From Burkholderiaceae bacterium (lineage in GTDB: Bacteria; Pseudomonadota; Gammaproteobacteria; Burkholderiales; Burkholderiaceae_D), in contig VERA01000005.1 of the NCBI GenBank assembly GCA_018882935.1, positions 1 through 63,294 of the forward strand: DNA of 63,294 nucleotides. Reading direction: 5' to 3'. Each line of letters starts with the position of its first letter. The first letter of the stretch is position 1. Positions 1-9,822 of this stretch are shown piece after piece. The notes below the pieces were generated by a model, which ran no database searches, had not been told where the DNA came from, and saw only the letters and a list, made by a program, of their open reading frames with translations. A program made the position numbers and the translations under genes.

Positions 1-2693
1 GTGCGAGCGACTTCTTGTACTTCAAACACTTCGAGCTGATCGCCTTCTTTGATGTCGTTGAAGTTTTTCAACGACAAACCGCACTCGAAGCCAGATTTGA
101 CTTCTTTGACGTCATCTTTGAAGCGCTTCAAGGAATCGAGCTCGCCAGTCCAGATGACGACGTTGTCACGCAGCAGTCGAACATGTGAACCGCGCTTGAC
201 CATGCCATCCAGCACATAGCAACCCGCAATCGCGCCAACTTTACTGACATGGAATACCTGACGAATCTCAACCAAGCCAAGTGCAAGTTCGCGCTTCTCT
301 GGTGTCAGCATGCCGCCCATCGCGGCCTTGATCTCATCGATCACGTCGTAGATGATGTTGTAGTAGCGGATATCAATCCCTGATGTTTCAGCCAGCTTAC
401 GCGCGGATGCATCAGCACGAACGTTAAAGCCGATGATCACCGCTTTGGATGCCAGCGCAAGGTTGACATCTGATTCGCTGATACCACCCACCGCAGCGTG
501 CACGACTTGTACCCGTACTTCGTTGGTCGACAATTTTTGCAGCGAGGCGACCAGTGCCTCTTGCGAACCCTGCACATCGGCTTTGATGATAAGCGCAAGG
601 TTTTTAACTTCACCCTCGACCATTTGCTCGAACATGTTCTCAAGCTTCGCTGCCTGCTGCTTGGCCAGTTTGACGTCGCGGTATTTACCTTGTCTGAACA
701 AGGCGATCTCACGTGCCTTACGTTCATCGGCAAGCACCATGGTTTCTTCACCGGCAGCAGGTACCTCGGTTAAACCCTGAATCTCAACCGGAATCGATGG
801 ACCAGCTTCGTTGATCGGCTTGCCGTTCTCATCCAACATAGCGCGCACGCGGCCATACGACGAGCCAGCCAGCACGATGTCGCCTCGCTTTAACGTGCCG
901 CTCTGAACCATAATGGTGGCCACCGGGCCGCGGCCCTTGTCGAGTTTGGCTTCAATTACCAGGCCCTTGGCGGGTGCTTCTACCGGCGCTGTCAGCTCGA
1001 GCACCTCGGCTTGCAGCAGTACGTTCTCAAGCAGCGTATCAATACCTTCACCGGTCTTGGCAGACACGGGAATAAATGGTGAATCACCGCCATAGGCTTC
1101 CGGCACCACCTGTTCAGTGATCAGCTCTTGCGTGACACGCTCAGGATTCGCGCCTTGCTTATCGATTTTGTTGATCGCCACTACCAGCGGCACACCCGCA
1201 GCGCGCGCATGCGCAATTGCTTCTTTGGTCTGCGGCATCACACCATCGTCAGCCGCAACCACCAGAATAACGATATCGGTTGCTTTTGCACCGCGTGCGC
1301 GCATCGCCGTAAACGCTTCATGGCCCGGCGTATCGAGGAAAGTAATCATGCCGCGCGGCGTCTCGACATGGTACGCACCAATATGCTGCGTGATGCCACC
1401 GGCTTCACCTGCAGCTACTTTGGCGCGACGGATGTAATCAAGCAGCGAAGTTTTGCCGTGATCGACGTGGCCCATTACGGTAACCACTGGCGCACGCGGC
1501 AGTAACTCGGCATCGGTGGTGACTGCACCGATATCCAGCAGCGCTTCCGGATCATCCAGCTTGGCGGCATGCGCAACGTGGCCCATCTCTTCAACCACGA
1601 TCATCGCGGTTTCTTGATCAAGCACCTGATTGATGGTGACCATCTGGCCCAGCTTCATCAATTGCTTGATAACCTCGGCTGCCTTAACCGCCATCTTGTG
1701 CGCAAGCTCCGCCACGGTAATGGTTTCCGGCACGTGAACTTCACGGACGATGGCCTCCGTCGGCTGCTGGAAGTTAGTCTCGCGATCTTCCTGCTGCGAC
1801 TGACGTCGGCCGCGCGGGCCAGCGCGCCAACCATCACGGCCACCGGTGGGTGCGCCGCGTGTTTTGAGTCCGCCAGGGCGTTTCTTTTCTTCTTGCCAGG
1901 TCGACGATACGTTCGCCGACTTGATAGATTTCTTCTCGCCAGGCTTCTTGTCTGCACTCTTCTCGCCGGGCTTCGCCGGCGTGGTAGCTGGGCGGCGTAG
2001 CGTACCCTCAGCACGCGCTGCAGCGGGCGGCTCCGGGGCTTTGATGACTTTGCGCGGCTGCGTCATCATCGCCTTGATCTGCGCAACTTCGTCGGCCACC
2101 GCTTTACGCGCTTCCTCTGCGGCGGCGACTCTCTGTGACGCCTCCTGCTCACGCTTGGCGAGCTCGGCTTTAGCCTCTGCGCCAGCGGCCACTGCCTCCT
2201 GACGCTGCTCGGCCTCGCTTGCTTGGGCCGCAAGGCGCTCAGCCTCTAGGCGCTCAAGCTGTTGCTGCTTCTCGCGCAGCTCCGATTCTTGCCGCGCGAT
2301 CAGCTCCGACTGACGACGCGACTCCTCATTGCGACGCTCCTGCTCGGCCTCATCAATGATGGGCGCCGGTGGCGCTGCGGGTGCAACCTCATCGCGCTTA
2401 ACAAAGGTGCGCTTCTTGCGAACCTCAACTTGAATAGTGCGCGACTTGCCACTTGAATCAGCTTGCTTGATTTCGGTAGTTTCTTTACGAGTAAGCGTGA
2501 TCTTCTTCTTTTCGCCATCACCGGTCGCGCCATGCACCTTGCGTAAATGACCGAGCAGCTTGTCTTTGTCTTCTTTCGACAAAGCGTCATCTGCCGAATG
2601 CTTCTCGACACCCGCATCACGCAACTGCTTGAGCAGCAAATCTGCCGGCATTTTCAGCTCGGTGGCAAACTGGGCTACGTTGTTACTCGCCAT
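1..2693 (-). CDS. infB: Translation initiation factor IF-2 (partial, last few codons missing)
   Basis: GTPase that brings initiator fMet-tRNA to the 30S subunit and promotes subunit joining. About 897 codons are visible. The N-terminus ([20 protein letters not shown]) is the IF2_N fold typical of the family. A long Lys/Glu/Ala-rich linker follows, and the G domain begins near residue 400 with the P-loop GHVDHGKT at about 408-415. The visible end (…[15 protein letters not shown]) aligns with the family C-terminus, so only a few residues and the stop lie outside the window. The ATG at 2693 is the only sensible start. It lies 46 bases downstream of nusA on the same strand, the usual rimP-nusA-infB operon, and initiator tRNA-Met, its substrate, is encoded 5 kb away. 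Confidence 0.97.
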   Translation of the reverse strand, partial: MASNNVAQFATELKMPADLLLKQLRDAGVEKHSADDALSKEDKDKLLGHLRKVHGATGDGEKKKITLTRKETTEIKQADSSGKSRTIQVEVRKKRTFVKRDEVAPAAPPAPIIDEAEQERRNEESRRQSELIARQESELREKQQQLERLEAERLAAQASEAEQRQEAVAAGAEAKAELAKREQEASQRVAAAEEARKAVADEVAQIKAMMTQPRKVIKAPEPPAAARAEGTLRRPATTPAKPGEKSADKKPGEKKSIKSANVSSTWQEEKKRPGGLKTRGAPTGGRDGWRAGPRGRRQSQQEDRETNFQQPTEAIVREVHVPETITVAELAHKMAVKAAEVIKQLMKLGQMVTINQVLDQETAMIVVEEMGHVAHAAKLDDPEALLDIGAVTTDAELLPRAPVVTVMGHVDHGKTSLLDYIRRAKVAAGEAGGITQHIGAYHVETPRGMITFLDTPGHEAFTAMRARGAKATDIVILVVAADDGVMPQTKEAIAHARAAGVPLVVAINKIDKQGANPERVTQELITEQVVPEAYGGDSPFIPVSAKTGEGIDTLLENVLLQAEVLELTAPVEAPAKGLVIEAKLDKGRGPVATIMVQSGTLKRGDIVLAGSSYGRVRAMLDENGKPINEAGPSIPVEIQGLTEVPAAGEETMVLADERKAREIALFRQGKYRDVKLAKQQAAKLENMFEQMVEGEVKNLALIIKADVQGSQEALVASLQKLSTNEVRVQVVHAAVGGISESDVNLALASKAVIIGFNVRADASARKLAETSGIDIRYYNIIYDVIDEIKAAMGGMLTPEKRELALGLVEIRQVFHVSKVGAIAGCYVLDGMVKRGSHVRLLRDNVVIWTGELDSLKRFKDDVKEVKSGFECGLSLKNFNDIKEGDQLEVFEVQEVAR

Positions 2694-2739
2694 TCAATCC
2701 TCTTTTCTTGTGACGCTTCAGCGGGGGTCGACGGTCTGC

Positions 2740-4299
2740 TTACTTGCTCTCGGCAAGTCCCCATACATGCGCCTGTAACGCTTTTGCGCGGTCGTCATAC
2801 TTGGCGTCGATTGACCGCATTTCTTCATCAGTGACATCGTTGAACTCGCCCTCGATCAGCTCACGCGCACGATCGGTCGATAAGGCCAGAATAGCGCCGA
2901 ATTCATCGTAGGCCAGATTGGCAAACTGCTCCATGGTTTTTATACCTGCCAAACCGAGTTTGCCGGCAGTGATGCGGTCCATACCCTCCAGGTTGACCAG
3001 CGCCTCTTCCATACCCTCGAGACCTTCTTCTGACGCAATCGCTTCAGTGACCAGCGCATCACGCGCACGATTACGCAGCTCATTGACGGTGTCTTCGTCG
3101 AATGCTTCGATCTCGAGCATTTCCTGAATCGGTACGTAGGCAATCTCTTCCAAAGTGGAGAAACCTTCTTGCGCAAGAATGTCTGCCACTTCCTCGTCGA
3201 CATCGAGCTTTTCCATGAACAGCCCGCGAATAACAGCGGTCTCGGATGCTGCTTTGTCGGCCGACTCTTCAGCCGTCATGATATTGATCTGCCATCCTGT
3301 GAGCTCGCTCGCCAGACGCACATTTTGACCGCCACGGCCGATGGCGATGGCCAGGTTTTCTTCGTCGACCACGACGTCCATCGCATGCTTTTCCTCATCG
3401 ACCACGATCGACGAGACGTTGGCCGGTGCGAGCGCGCCAATAACAAATTGAGCCGGATCATCCGACCACAACACGATATCAACCCGCTCACCACCTAATT
3501 CACCGGTAACACTCTGCACCCGCGAGCCGCGCATACCGACACAAGTACCAATCGGATCAATACGCTTGTCTTCGGTGTACACCGCAATTTTGGCGCGCAC
3601 ACCCGGATCACGCGCTGCGGATTTGATCTGCAGCAGGCCTTGCTCGATCTCCGGCACTTCAAGCTCGAATAATTTCATGATGAATTCGGGCGCAGTACGT
3701 GACAAGATCACTTGTGGCCCTCGGGCATTGCGATCGATACGCAAAATATAGGCACGCACACGATCACCGATACGCAGATTTTCTTTCGGGATCATCTGAT
3801 CACGCGGCAAGCGTGCCTCGATTTTTCCAGACTCGACAATCGCATCACCGCGCTCCATACGCTTGATGGAGCCTGTGACTAGAGCATCGCCACGCGCTAA
3901 AAAGTCAGCCAGGATTTGCTCGCGCTCGGCATCTCGAATCCGCTGCAGTACAACCTGCTTGGTGTCTTGCGCGAAGCGGCGACCAAACTCGACTGACTCG
4001 ATCGGTTCTTCGATGTAATCATCTACCTCGATGTCATCGATTTGCTCTTTGGCCTCAAATAACAAAATTTCCTGGTCAGGCAGCTGCAGGCCGGCCTCGT
4101 CGGGCACGACATGCCAGCGACGGAAACTTTCGAACTCACCGGTGTCGCGATCAACCGCCACCCGAATATCCACTTCGCCCTCGTAGCGTTTGCGAGTGGC
4201 TTGTGCTAATGCCTGCTCCAACGCGCCAAACACGATTTCCTTGTCGACGTTTTTCTCACGCGCGAGCGCATCAACCAGCAACAAAATTTCGCGACTCAT
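2740..4299 (-). CDS. nusA: Transcription termination/antitermination factor NusA
   Basis: RNA polymerase-binding factor acting in pausing, intrinsic termination and antitermination. At 519 residues it has full proteobacterial length. In order: N-terminal RNAP-binding domain (1-125), S1 domain (about 135-200, [15 protein letters not shown]), two KH domains (about 200-345, with [14 protein letters not shown] and the [18 protein letters not shown] loop), then two C-terminal acidic repeats (about 360-490) as in enteric NusA, which contact the RNAP alpha subunit and autoinhibit RNA binding. The ATG overlaps the rimP stop by 4 bases (ATGA), indicating translational coupling. Confidence 0.98.
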   Translation of the reverse strand: MSREILLLVDALAREKNVDKEIVFGALEQALAQATRKRYEGEVDIRVAVDRDTGEFESFRRWHVVPDEAGLQLPDQEILLFEAKEQIDDIEVDDYIEEPIESVEFGRRFAQDTKQVVLQRIRDAEREQILADFLARGDALVTGSIKRMERGDAIVESGKIEARLPRDQMIPKENLRIGDRVRAYILRIDRNARGPQVILSRTAPEFIMKLFELEVPEIEQGLLQIKSAARDPGVRAKIAVYTEDKRIDPIGTCVGMRGSRVQSVTGELGGERVDIVLWSDDPAQFVIGALAPANVSSIVVDEEKHAMDVVVDEENLAIAIGRGGQNVRLASELTGWQINIMTAEESADKAASETAVIRGLFMEKLDVDEEVADILAQEGFSTLEEIAYVPIQEMLEIEAFDEDTVNELRNRARDALVTEAIASEEGLEGMEEALVNLEGMDRITAGKLGLAGIKTMEQFANLAYDEFGAILALSTDRARELIEGEFNDVTDEEMRSIDAKYDDRAKALQAHVWGLAESK

Positions 4300-4772
4300 T
4301 TACGGCTCCTGAAATCCACTTTGGGCACCAAGCGTGCCTTGTCCACTTCTGCCAGCGAAAACTCCAGCATCGCCGGCCCTTCTGTTCCTTCAAATTCAAG
4401 TTTCAAGGTCTCGCCCTCGGGCGCATGCAACAGCCCTTGAAACGACTTGCGGTTGCCTGCACCCGGCATCGCCATGCGCAGCTTGACGACCGCCTCCTGG
4501 CCGGCGAAGCGCTCATAATCTGACAGCTTCTTCAGCGGCCGATCCAATCCCGGCGAAGACACCTCAAGCCGCTCGTAGTTCACGTTCTCGACGGTTAACA
4601 CATGCAGCAGCTGGTGCGTGACCTTCTCACAATCCTCAACCATGACGGGTCGTCCATGTGCCGGCAGTGTGTCGATGAACACACGCAGTAAGCCGCGCGC
4701 GCCCAGCTCCAACTCGACCAACTCATAGCCCATTCCGGTCACAGTCTTCTCGATCAGCGGAAAAGCCAGCAC
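4296..4772 (-). CDS. rimP: Ribosome maturation factor RimP
   Basis: Assists late assembly of the 30S subunit. 158 residues. The N-terminal alpha/beta domain carries [16 protein letters not shown] and the conserved [10 protein letters not shown] motif (about 91-100). The C-terminal SH3-like half ends …[12 protein letters not shown]. The start is a GTG at 4772 preceded by GGGAG seven bases upstream; no ATG fits the family N-terminus. First gene of the rimP-nusA-infB operon, separated from rluB upstream by an intrinsic terminator. Confidence 0.95.
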   Translation of the reverse strand: MLAFPLIEKTVTGMGYELVELELGARGLLRVFIDTLPAHGRPVMVEDCEKVTHQLLHVLTVENVNYERLEVSSPGLDRPLKKLSDYERFAGQEAVVKLRMAMPGAGNRKSFQGLLHAPEGETLKLEFEGTEGPAMLEFSLAEVDKARLVPKVDFRSRK

Positions 4773-4787
4773 TCGTCACTCCCAGCA

Positions 4788-4816
4788 CAGTGGGCCACTG
4801 CGCTACCCACGGCCCA
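4788..4816 (-). promoter_or_regulatory. Leader hairpins just upstream of the rimP ribosome binding site
   Basis: A perfect interrupted palindrome CAGTGG-G-CCACTG (4788-4800) overlaps a second possible stem, TGGGCC (4791-4796) with GGCCCA (4811-4816). The two are mutually exclusive and end about 15 bases before the rimP start. They may form alternative structures in the operon leader. Any regulatory role is inference. Confidence 0.3.
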
Positions 4817-4851
4817 AGAAAGTTTTGATCGGCAACGCTGATCGATTCATC

Positions 4852-4888
4852 AAAAAAAAAATGGGCAACAGCCCATCTTTTTATTTTT
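4852..4888. terminator. Bidirectional rho-independent terminator between rluB and rimP
   Basis: Stem ATGGGC (4861-4866), loop AACA, stem GCCCAT (4871-4876). Read on the minus strand it is followed by a run of at least nine T, and on the plus strand by CTTTTTATTTTT. It ends rluB/scpB transcription and insulates the rimP operon. Confidence 0.85.
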
Positions 4889-5019
4889 CTGCCCGGCATC
4901 AGCGCGACGCGCCTCGGGCAGAGGTGACCGAAGCGTTGGCCCCGATTCAAGTAAGTCTCTGATTATATTCGATCGACCCGCCCGCTGCAACGCAAAAACG
5001 GCTTATCAAAATGGATAAC

Positions 5020-6630
5020 TTAGCCACGTCGACGGCGCTGGCCCATGCCGTTGCCGCCACCGAAACGATCTGCGCCCCACTGCCCCGTGCTTGCACCATT
5101 ACCGGTGGTGCGGCGCTGGCTGCGTGCTGGCTGCCCGCCAGAGGGAAAGCCGAGCGCGGTTTGCAAGGGGTCAGGCTGACGGGGTTTCTGCGGACGCTTG
5201 TTACCGTAGCCGGCATTTCCATAGCCCGAGTTTCCGTAGCTCGCGTTGCCGTAGCCAGCGTTGCCCTGCGCACCGCCGCCGTCGCGCGCGCCGGGCGGCT
5301 TGCCTTTACCCTTTTGGCCTGGCTTGGCACGCTCCAAACCATTTGCCGCCATAAGACCGCGCACTGCGTGCTCGTCGAGCTCTTCCCAACGGCCGCGCTT
5401 CAGGCTGCTCGGCAGGCTCATGGCGCCGTAGCGGGTACGAATCAGGCGCGATACGGTCAGCCCAATCGCCTCGAACATGCGACGCACTTCGCGGTTACGA
5501 CCTTCTGAGATCGTTACCCGGTACCACTTGTTCACGCCCTCACCGCCACCATCGACGATCTTGTTAAAGCTCGCCAAACCATCGTCCAGTTCAACACCCG
5601 AAAGAAGTTTTTGGCGCATGCCCTCTTCCAGCTCGCCCAGCGTGCGCACCGCATACTCGCGCTCAATGCCATAGCGCGGGTGCATCAGCTTGTTGGCGAG
5701 GTCGCCCGAGGTGGTGAACAAAAGTAAACCCTCTGTGTTGAAGTCGAGACGACCTACCGCTAACCACTTACCGATCTTGATCGGTGGCAGCCGGTCGAAC
5801 ACGCTGGCGCGACCCTCGGGGTCGCTGGTGCTGACGATCTCACCAGCAGGCTTGTGATACACCAGCACGCGTGGCGGCTTGTTGCTAATCTTGCGCTGTA
5901 CCGGCTTGCCGTTGATGCGCACCTGATCGGTGGGCAAAATGCGTTGCCCGATATGCGCCGGCTCACCATTGACCGATACACGGCCAGCGATGATCAGTTC
6001 TTCCATATCGCGGCGCGACCCAAGACCGGCGTCTGCCAACACCTTGTGCAGTTTTGGCGCGTCATCATCTGCGGTCAGGTCGCGTCGTACCGGCTTGTGG
6101 TGACGAGCGCGCTGCGCGGCGTCTTCCGCAGTCGCCAGTTGATCGAAGGTGTCGGAAGTCACAAAGCTGAACGCGGCATCGGGGTCACCGATGACTTTGG
6201 CGCGCTGCTGGGGCTTGGTTCCGGATTGGCCTGGCTTATGACGACCATGCTGCTGCCGGTCATGCTGACCTTGCTGGCCATTATGCGCATGCTGGGGGTT
6301 GCTGTTGGAACGTCGCTGCTGCCCCGGCTGTCCCGACTGAGTCTGATGAGGATGCTGACCGGGTTGTCCCTGCTGGCCACGATTTGCGTGCTGCTTGCCG
6401 CGTCGCTGCTCTTTGGGCTGGGGCGTCGGGTTGTCGGGGCTGGCTTCCGCTGACCGCTCTTGAGTTCGGGCACGCCTCAGCGCGCGTGGGCCTCGAACGC
6501 CGCGTCTTTGGTTTTTGGTGTCGGCTGATTGCTCATCTGAGAGAGGCGCATCGGCGGCCCTGGGTTGCGGCTCAACCAGATCGGCATCCAAGCCAGGGGC
6601 GGGCGAATCAGTGGGTAGTTGGGCGGTCAT
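5020..6630 (-). CDS. rluB: 23S rRNA pseudouridine synthase RluB-like, with long low-complexity tails
   Basis: Isomerises a uridine in 23S rRNA (U2605 in E. coli). Order in the 536-residue protein: a roughly 190-residue Gln/Gly/His/Asn/Arg-rich N-terminal tail; an S4 RNA-binding domain ([20 protein letters not shown]); the RsuA/RluB catalytic domain with the active Asp in [12 protein letters not shown] and the downstream [15 protein letters not shown] motif; then a Gly/Asn/Tyr-repeat C-terminal tail. I chose the ATG at 6630, which overlaps scpB by 23 bases and has GGAA upstream; the frame is open to a GTG at 6693. Following scpB is the common proteobacterial arrangement. The tails make it about twice the length of the catalytic core. 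Confidence 0.93.
   Translation of the reverse strand: MTAQLPTDSPAPGLDADLVEPQPRAADAPLSDEQSADTKNQRRGVRGPRALRRARTQERSAEASPDNPTPQPKEQRRGKQHANRGQQGQPGQHPHQTQSGQPGQQRRSNSNPQHAHNGQQGQHDRQQHGRHKPGQSGTKPQQRAKVIGDPDAAFSFVTSDTFDQLATAEDAAQRARHHKPVRRDLTADDDAPKLHKVLADAGLGSRRDMEELIIAGRVSVNGEPAHIGQRILPTDQVRINGKPVQRKISNKPPRVLVYHKPAGEIVSTSDPEGRASVFDRLPPIKIGKWLAVGRLDFNTEGLLLFTTSGDLANKLMHPRYGIEREYAVRTLGELEEGMRQKLLSGVELDDGLASFNKIVDGGGEGVNKWYRVTISEGRNREVRRMFEAIGLTVSRLIRTRYGAMSLPSSLKRGRWEELDEHAVRGLMAANGLERAKPGQKGKGKPPGARDGGGAQGNAGYGNASYGNSGYGNAGYGNKRPQKPRQPDPLQTALGFPSGGQPARSQRRTTGNGASTGQWGADRFGGGNGMGQRRRRG
5201..5265 (-). repeat. 15-base tandem repeat in the rluB 3' end
   Basis: Four consecutive 15-base units (5201-5215, 5216-5230, 5231-5245, 5246-5260) plus a partial fifth. 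They encode the five-residue repeats [20 protein letters not shown]. Units differ at a few bases, so the array is somewhat decayed. Confidence 0.8.
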
Positions 6631-7339
6631 TATCGGGTTCCGACTGGGATTGTTCGGCGTCAGCTTGTTGCACCGTGATCGCTTGCGAATCACTCGAGTC
6701 CGCGCTGTCGTCGATGGAAAAATCGATCGATGCTTGGTCCAAACTGGCTTGCAGGTTGTGCTCCATCAGTTGCGCTGCATTTTCCAGACTTCCGGGCAGC
6801 TGCTCCTCACCCATTTGCTGCAAAGGCGGCAAATCTTCGAGCGAGGAAAGACCAAGATCATCCAAAAATTGTTTAGTGGTGGCCAACAACTCGGGCCGCC
6901 CCGGCACATCGCGGTGACCAATCGCGTCAACCCAACCACGATCTTCCAGTAGCTTGATGGTCTGCGAGTTGACTGCAACGCCACGAATTTCTTCAATATC
7001 ACCACGTGTAACGGGTTGCCGGTACGCGATGATGGCCAGCGTCTCGAGTGTCGCACGGGTGTATTTCGGCGGCTTCTCAGGGTTCAAACGGTCGAGAAAA
7101 ATCTTCATCTCGGAACGACTCTGGAAACGCCACCCGGTGGATAACAGCACCAGCTCAATGCCGCGCTCCGACCAATCTTGCTGCAACTCAGCGAGGATCT
7201 CTTTGATGGCGTCGGCCTCTAGCGTGGGCTCCTCGCCCTCGGCCACCGAAAACAATTTTCTCAGGTCATTGACCGTTAATGCCTCGTGCGCGCAAAGCAG
7301 CGCAGTTTCGAGGACTCGTTTCGCCTCAGATGTATTCAT
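6608..7339 (-). CDS. scpB: Segregation and condensation protein B
   Basis: Kleisin-binding winged-helix subunit of the SMC-ScpAB chromosome condensin. 243 residues: two winged-helix domains, including the conserved [27 protein letters not shown] segment (about 92-120, described here rather than quoted further) and [18 protein letters not shown] (about 146-163). An acidic, Gln/Ser/Asp-rich C-terminal tail follows. ATG at 7339. scpA is not adjacent upstream. Its 3' end overlaps the rluB start. Confidence 0.94.
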   Translation of the reverse strand: MNTSEAKRVLETALLCAHEALTVNDLRKLFSVAEGEEPTLEADAIKEILAELQQDWSERGIELVLLSTGWRFQSRSEMKIFLDRLNPEKPPKYTRATLETLAIIAYRQPVTRGDIEEIRGVAVNSQTIKLLEDRGWVDAIGHRDVPGRPELLATTKQFLDDLGLSSLEDLPPLQQMGEEQLPGSLENAAQLMEHNLQASLDQASIDFSIDDSADSSDSQAITVQQADAEQSQSEPDNDRPTTH

Positions 7340-7563
7340 CTACGATGTTGGTGATGCTGTTTGGTTGCAGTGAGCTGCCAAAGATCAAAACCTGCATTGA
7401 TCCCGCCGCAGGCGAAAAAACATTCTCGTTATGGTGCTGGCAAGCCCGAGGCCAGCTTGTTGATTTTTTATCTGGGGCCGCAGGCGCTTGTGTGCCGGTG
7501 AGACTAACGGTTGTACGGTCTGCACCCTACAGAGCAGCCCCGCCCAAACCGCGGTTGGCGCGG

Positions 7564-7592
7564 ATTATAGGGCAGTTCACTGCGGTTGTCAT
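7564..7592 (-). promoter_or_regulatory. Probable sigma-70 promoter for scpB-rluB
   Basis: Minus-strand hexamers ATGACA (7592-7587) and TATAAT (7569-7564) with a 17-base spacer: five of six and six of six matches to consensus. It implies a leader of about 220 bases before scpB. Confidence 0.6.
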
Positions 7593-7619
7593 TGCCCGCG
7601 CGGTAGCGCCTGATAAACA

Positions 7620-7648
7620 GAAGCCCGGCTCTTTCGAGACCGGGCTTC
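7620..7648 (-). terminator. Hairpin terminator downstream of tRNA-fMet
   Basis: GAAGCCCGG (7620-7628) pairs with CCGGGCTTC (7640-7648) around an 11-base loop, eight bases past the tRNA 3' end. On the minus strand it is followed by TGTTTATC, so the U tract is weak. Confidence 0.65.
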
Positions 7649-7655
7649 ATCAATT

Positions 7656-7732
7656 TGGTTGCGGGGACAGGATTTGAACCTGTGACCTTCGGGTTATGAG
7701 CCCGACGAGCTGCCAGACTGCTCCACCCCGCG
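7656..7732 (-). tRNA. Initiator tRNA-fMet (anticodon CAT)
   Basis: 77 bases including an encoded CCA. Acceptor stem CGCGGGG/CCCCGCA with the C1-A72 mismatch diagnostic of initiator tRNAs. Three consecutive G-C pairs (GGG/CCC) flank the CTCATAA anticodon loop, and the T arm is GGTTCAAATCC. It supplies the tRNA used by IF-2, encoded in the same window. Confidence 0.98.
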
Positions 7733-7745
7733 TCTGAGAGGCCGA

Positions 7746-7774
7746 AGTCTAGTCCAAGTCAGCAACCGGCGCAA
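7746..7774 (-). promoter_or_regulatory. Promoter of tRNA-fMet
   Basis: Minus-strand TTGCGC (7774-7769), 17-base spacer, TAGACT (7751-7746). The predicted start is a few bases upstream of the tRNA 5' end. Confidence 0.55.
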
Positions 7775-7786
7775 GCACGATCATCA

Positions 7787-7814
7787 TTGGCTTCACAATG
7801 CCTGGTGTTACACT
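7787..7814 (+). promoter_or_regulatory. Possible promoter of the Nudix gene
   Basis: TTGGCT (7787-7792), 16-base spacer, TACACT (7809-7814). The predicted transcription start near 7821 fits translation from 7838 or 7868, not from the earlier ATG at 7787. Confidence 0.4.
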
Positions 7815-7867
7815 CAGTCAGCGCTTTGTTATTGCTCATGTTGGCACCCGACCCTTCCCTCAAGCCG

Positions 7868-8428
7868 ATGCACTACTGTTCCGATTGTGGACAGCCCGTG
7901 TCGCTTGTCATTCCCGAAGATGACAACCGCTTGCGACATGTATGCGCTGACTGCGGAACAGTGCACTATCAAAATCCGAAGCTGGTGATCGGTACTATTC
8001 CTTGGTGGCAGGCTGATCAGCAAGTACTTCTTTGCAAGCGAGCGATCGAACCAAGGCGCGGCTACTGGACCTTGCCGGCCGGTTTCATGGAAAACAATGA
8101 AACCACCGAAGAAGCAGCGCAGCGCGAAACTACAGAAGAAGCTGGCGCGCGAGTGGAGTTGCTCGGCTTGTTTGCGCTGCTAAACGTGCCGCATGTACAT
8201 CAGGTGCACTTGTTTTATCGCGCACGTTTGCTTGATCTTGATTTTGCTGCTGGAACAGAGAGCCTTGAGTGTCGGCTGTTCCGTGAAAGCGAGATCCCTT
8301 GGCAAGATCTCGCTTTCCCGACCGTGTCGCACACGCTGCAACGTTTCTTCGCCGACCTTGGCGCGCTCACCGAAGGCCAAGCAGTGCCGCTCTACACGCT
8401 GGATATTCGCAAACGCCTGCAGGTATAA
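7868..8428 (+). CDS. Zinc-ribbon Nudix hydrolase
   Basis: Likely hydrolyses a nucleoside-diphosphate derivative such as NADH or ADP-ribose; substrate not determined. The 186-residue protein opens with a zinc ribbon (CSDCG…CADCG, about residues 4-33). A Nudix domain with the box GFMENNETTEEAAQRETTEE (about 78-97, continuing AG) follows, matching GX5EX7REUXEEXG. I start at ATG 7868 (MHYCSDCGQPVSL), the usual family N-terminus; an in-frame ATG at 7838 is the alternative. Neither has a clear Shine-Dalgarno site. It is shorter than NudC (about 257 residues), so it is a single-domain relative. Confidence 0.85.
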   Translation: MHYCSDCGQPVSLVIPEDDNRLRHVCADCGTVHYQNPKLVIGTIPWWQADQQVLLCKRAIEPRRGYWTLPAGFMENNETTEEAAQRETTEEAGARVELLGLFALLNVPHVHQVHLFYRARLLDLDFAAGTESLECRLFRESEIPWQDLAFPTVSHTLQRFFADLGALTEGQAVPLYTLDIRKRLQV

Positions 8429-8437
8429 GCTCTGTCT

Positions 8438-9640
8438 TTACCAGCTAACCTCTCGCTCCGGCGTCGCGGTGATTTTGTGAATCGATAGATCAGCGCCTTG
8501 GTACTCTTCTTCGCGATCCAAGCGAATGCCCACTGTCATCTTCAGCACAGCGTAGATCGCCCAGCCCCCGATTACTGCGATCACGATGCCAAGCACCGTG
8601 CCGATCAACTGCGAAACGATCGAGACACCACCCAAGCCACCGAGTGCTTGCTGACCGAAAATGCCGGCAGCGATTCCGCCCCAGGCACCGCACAAGCCGT
8701 GCAACGGCCATACACCCAGAACGTCATCGATCTTCCAGCGGTTTTGTGTGAGGGTGAACATCCAAACAAATACTGCGCCGGCCACCGCGCCGGTGGCGAG
8801 AGCGCCGAGTGGGTGCATCAAATCCGAGCCTGCGCACACGGCTACCAAACCAGCCAGTGGGCCGTTGTAGGCGAAGCCGGGGTCATTCTTGCCCAACAAT
8901 ACCGCGACCAAAGTACCACCCACCATCGCCATCAGCGAGTTCATGGCAACCAGGCCATTTACCTTGTCGAGTGTCTGCGCACTCATCACGTTGAAGCCGA
9001 ACCATCCCACCGCCAACACCCAAGCACCAAGCGCGAGGAAGGGAATACTTGAGGGCGGATGCGCGGCCACATTGCCGTCTTTGGTATAGCGACCGAAACG
9101 TGGACCAAGCAGTAAGATCGCAGGCAATGCTGCCCAACCGCCAACCGCATGCACAACAATAGATCCGGCAAAGTCATGAAATGCAGCACCAAAGCTCGCC
9201 TCCAGCCACGGCTGTATACCGAACCGCTGGTTCCAGGCGATACCCTCGAACAGCGGATACACCAAGCCAACCAGCAGCGCGGTTGCGGCGAGTTGCGGAT
9301 GAAAGCGGGCACGCTCGGCAATACCGCCCGAGATAATGGCAGGGATAGCTGCGGCGAAGGTCAGCAAGAAAAAGAACTTCACCAACTCGAAGCCGCTTTT
9401 CTGGGAGAGAACCTCGGCGCTATCAAAAAAATGAACGCCATAAGCGATGCCGTAGCCGATGAAGAAGTAGGCAATCGTCGAGACAGCAAAATCAACCAGA
9501 ATTTTTACCAGTGCGTTGACCTGATTCTTTTTACGCACCGTACCCAGTTCAAGAAACGCAAAGCCGGCATGCATTGCCAAGATCATGATCGCGCCAAGCA
9601 AGATAAACAGCGTGTCCGCGCCACTGCGGAATGCATCCAT
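8438..9640 (-). CDS. amtB: Ammonium transporter (Amt family)
   Basis: Inner-membrane channel for ammonium/ammonia. 400 residues with about 11 hydrophobic segments. The conserved pore twin-His positions are in FHDFAGSIVVHAVGG and VWPLHGLCGAWGG. The family stretches GGIAERARF and GTLVAVLLG are present. ATG at 9640 follows AGGGGAG. No glnK lies beside it, unlike the usual glnK-amtB pair. Upstream are a sigma-54 promoter and an NtrC-type enhancer, so nitrogen-limitation control is likely. It is divergent from aat. Confidence 0.95.
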   Translation of the reverse strand: MDAFRSGADTLFILLGAIMILAMHAGFAFLELGTVRKKNQVNALVKILVDFAVSTIAYFFIGYGIAYGVHFFDSAEVLSQKSGFELVKFFFLLTFAAAIPAIISGGIAERARFHPQLAATALLVGLVYPLFEGIAWNQRFGIQPWLEASFGAAFHDFAGSIVVHAVGGWAALPAILLLGPRFGRYTKDGNVAAHPPSSIPFLALGAWVLAVGWFGFNVMSAQTLDKVNGLVAMNSLMAMVGGTLVAVLLGKNDPGFAYNGPLAGLVAVCAGSDLMHPLGALATGAVAGAVFVWMFTLTQNRWKIDDVLGVWPLHGLCGAWGGIAAGIFGQQALGGLGGVSIVSQLIGTVLGIVIAVIGGWAIYAVLKMTVGIRLDREEEYQGADLSIHKITATPEREVSW

Positions 9641-9685
9641 AACTCTCCCCTTTTGAGTGCAGAATCTAAAAAAGCTCTGCGTAAA

Positions 9686-9701
9686 AGCAATATCCGTTCC
9701 C
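9686..9701 (-). promoter_or_regulatory. Sigma-54 promoter of amtB
   Basis: Minus strand GGGAACGGATATTGCT matches TGGCACG-N4-TTGCW at all but two positions, with correct -24 GG / -12 GC spacing. Predicted transcription start near 9675, giving a leader of about 35 bases. Confidence 0.75.
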
Positions 9702-9782
9702 TTTTGGGGCGACCGCTAAAATCCCCCAACCATTTGAATTTTTTGAGTATTTCTAAGTGTCTTGATAGCAAGCCACTTTGCA

Positions 9783-9799
9783 TGCACGATAAACGTGCA
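9783..9799. promoter_or_regulatory. NtrC-type enhancer site
   Basis: TGCACGATAAACGTGCA: half sites TGCAC and GTGCA separated by seven bases, as in the NtrC consensus. Centre is about 115 bases upstream of the predicted amtB start, a normal enhancer distance. A T run on the plus strand gives it a superficial likeness to a terminator. Confidence 0.7.
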
Positions 9800-9822
9800 T
9801 TTTTTGTACTTGATTGGTGAGC

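Larger units (their letters stand above)
7340..7655. other. Gene-free stretch between scpB and tRNA-fMet
   Basis: It holds a sigma-70 type promoter reading toward scpB (7564-7592) and the hairpin downstream of tRNA-fMet (7620-7648). An inverted repeat GCTGGC/GCCAGC (7436-7456) is followed on the plus strand by a T run. A 23-codon minus-strand reading frame (about 7404 to 7331, beginning MQVLIFGSS) overlaps the scpB start by a few bases. I see no recognisable larger gene. Confidence 0.5.

Noticed and set aside
5020-5508. Open plus-strand frames opposite rluB and infB with fairly long translations
   Set aside because: They are antisense to clearly coding, GC-rich genes and their products are low-complexity with no family resemblance.
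7436-7470. Inverted repeat plus T run reading on the plus strand upstream of scpB
   Set aside because: No plus-strand transcript or gene ends here; retained only as a comment on the intergenic region.
9782-9805. Stem-loop with T run upstream of aat that looks like an intrinsic terminator on the plus strand
   Set aside because: No plus-strand gene lies upstream to terminate. The symmetry fits TGCAC-N7-GTGCA at the right distance from a sigma-54 promoter, so an NtrC enhancer explains it better.
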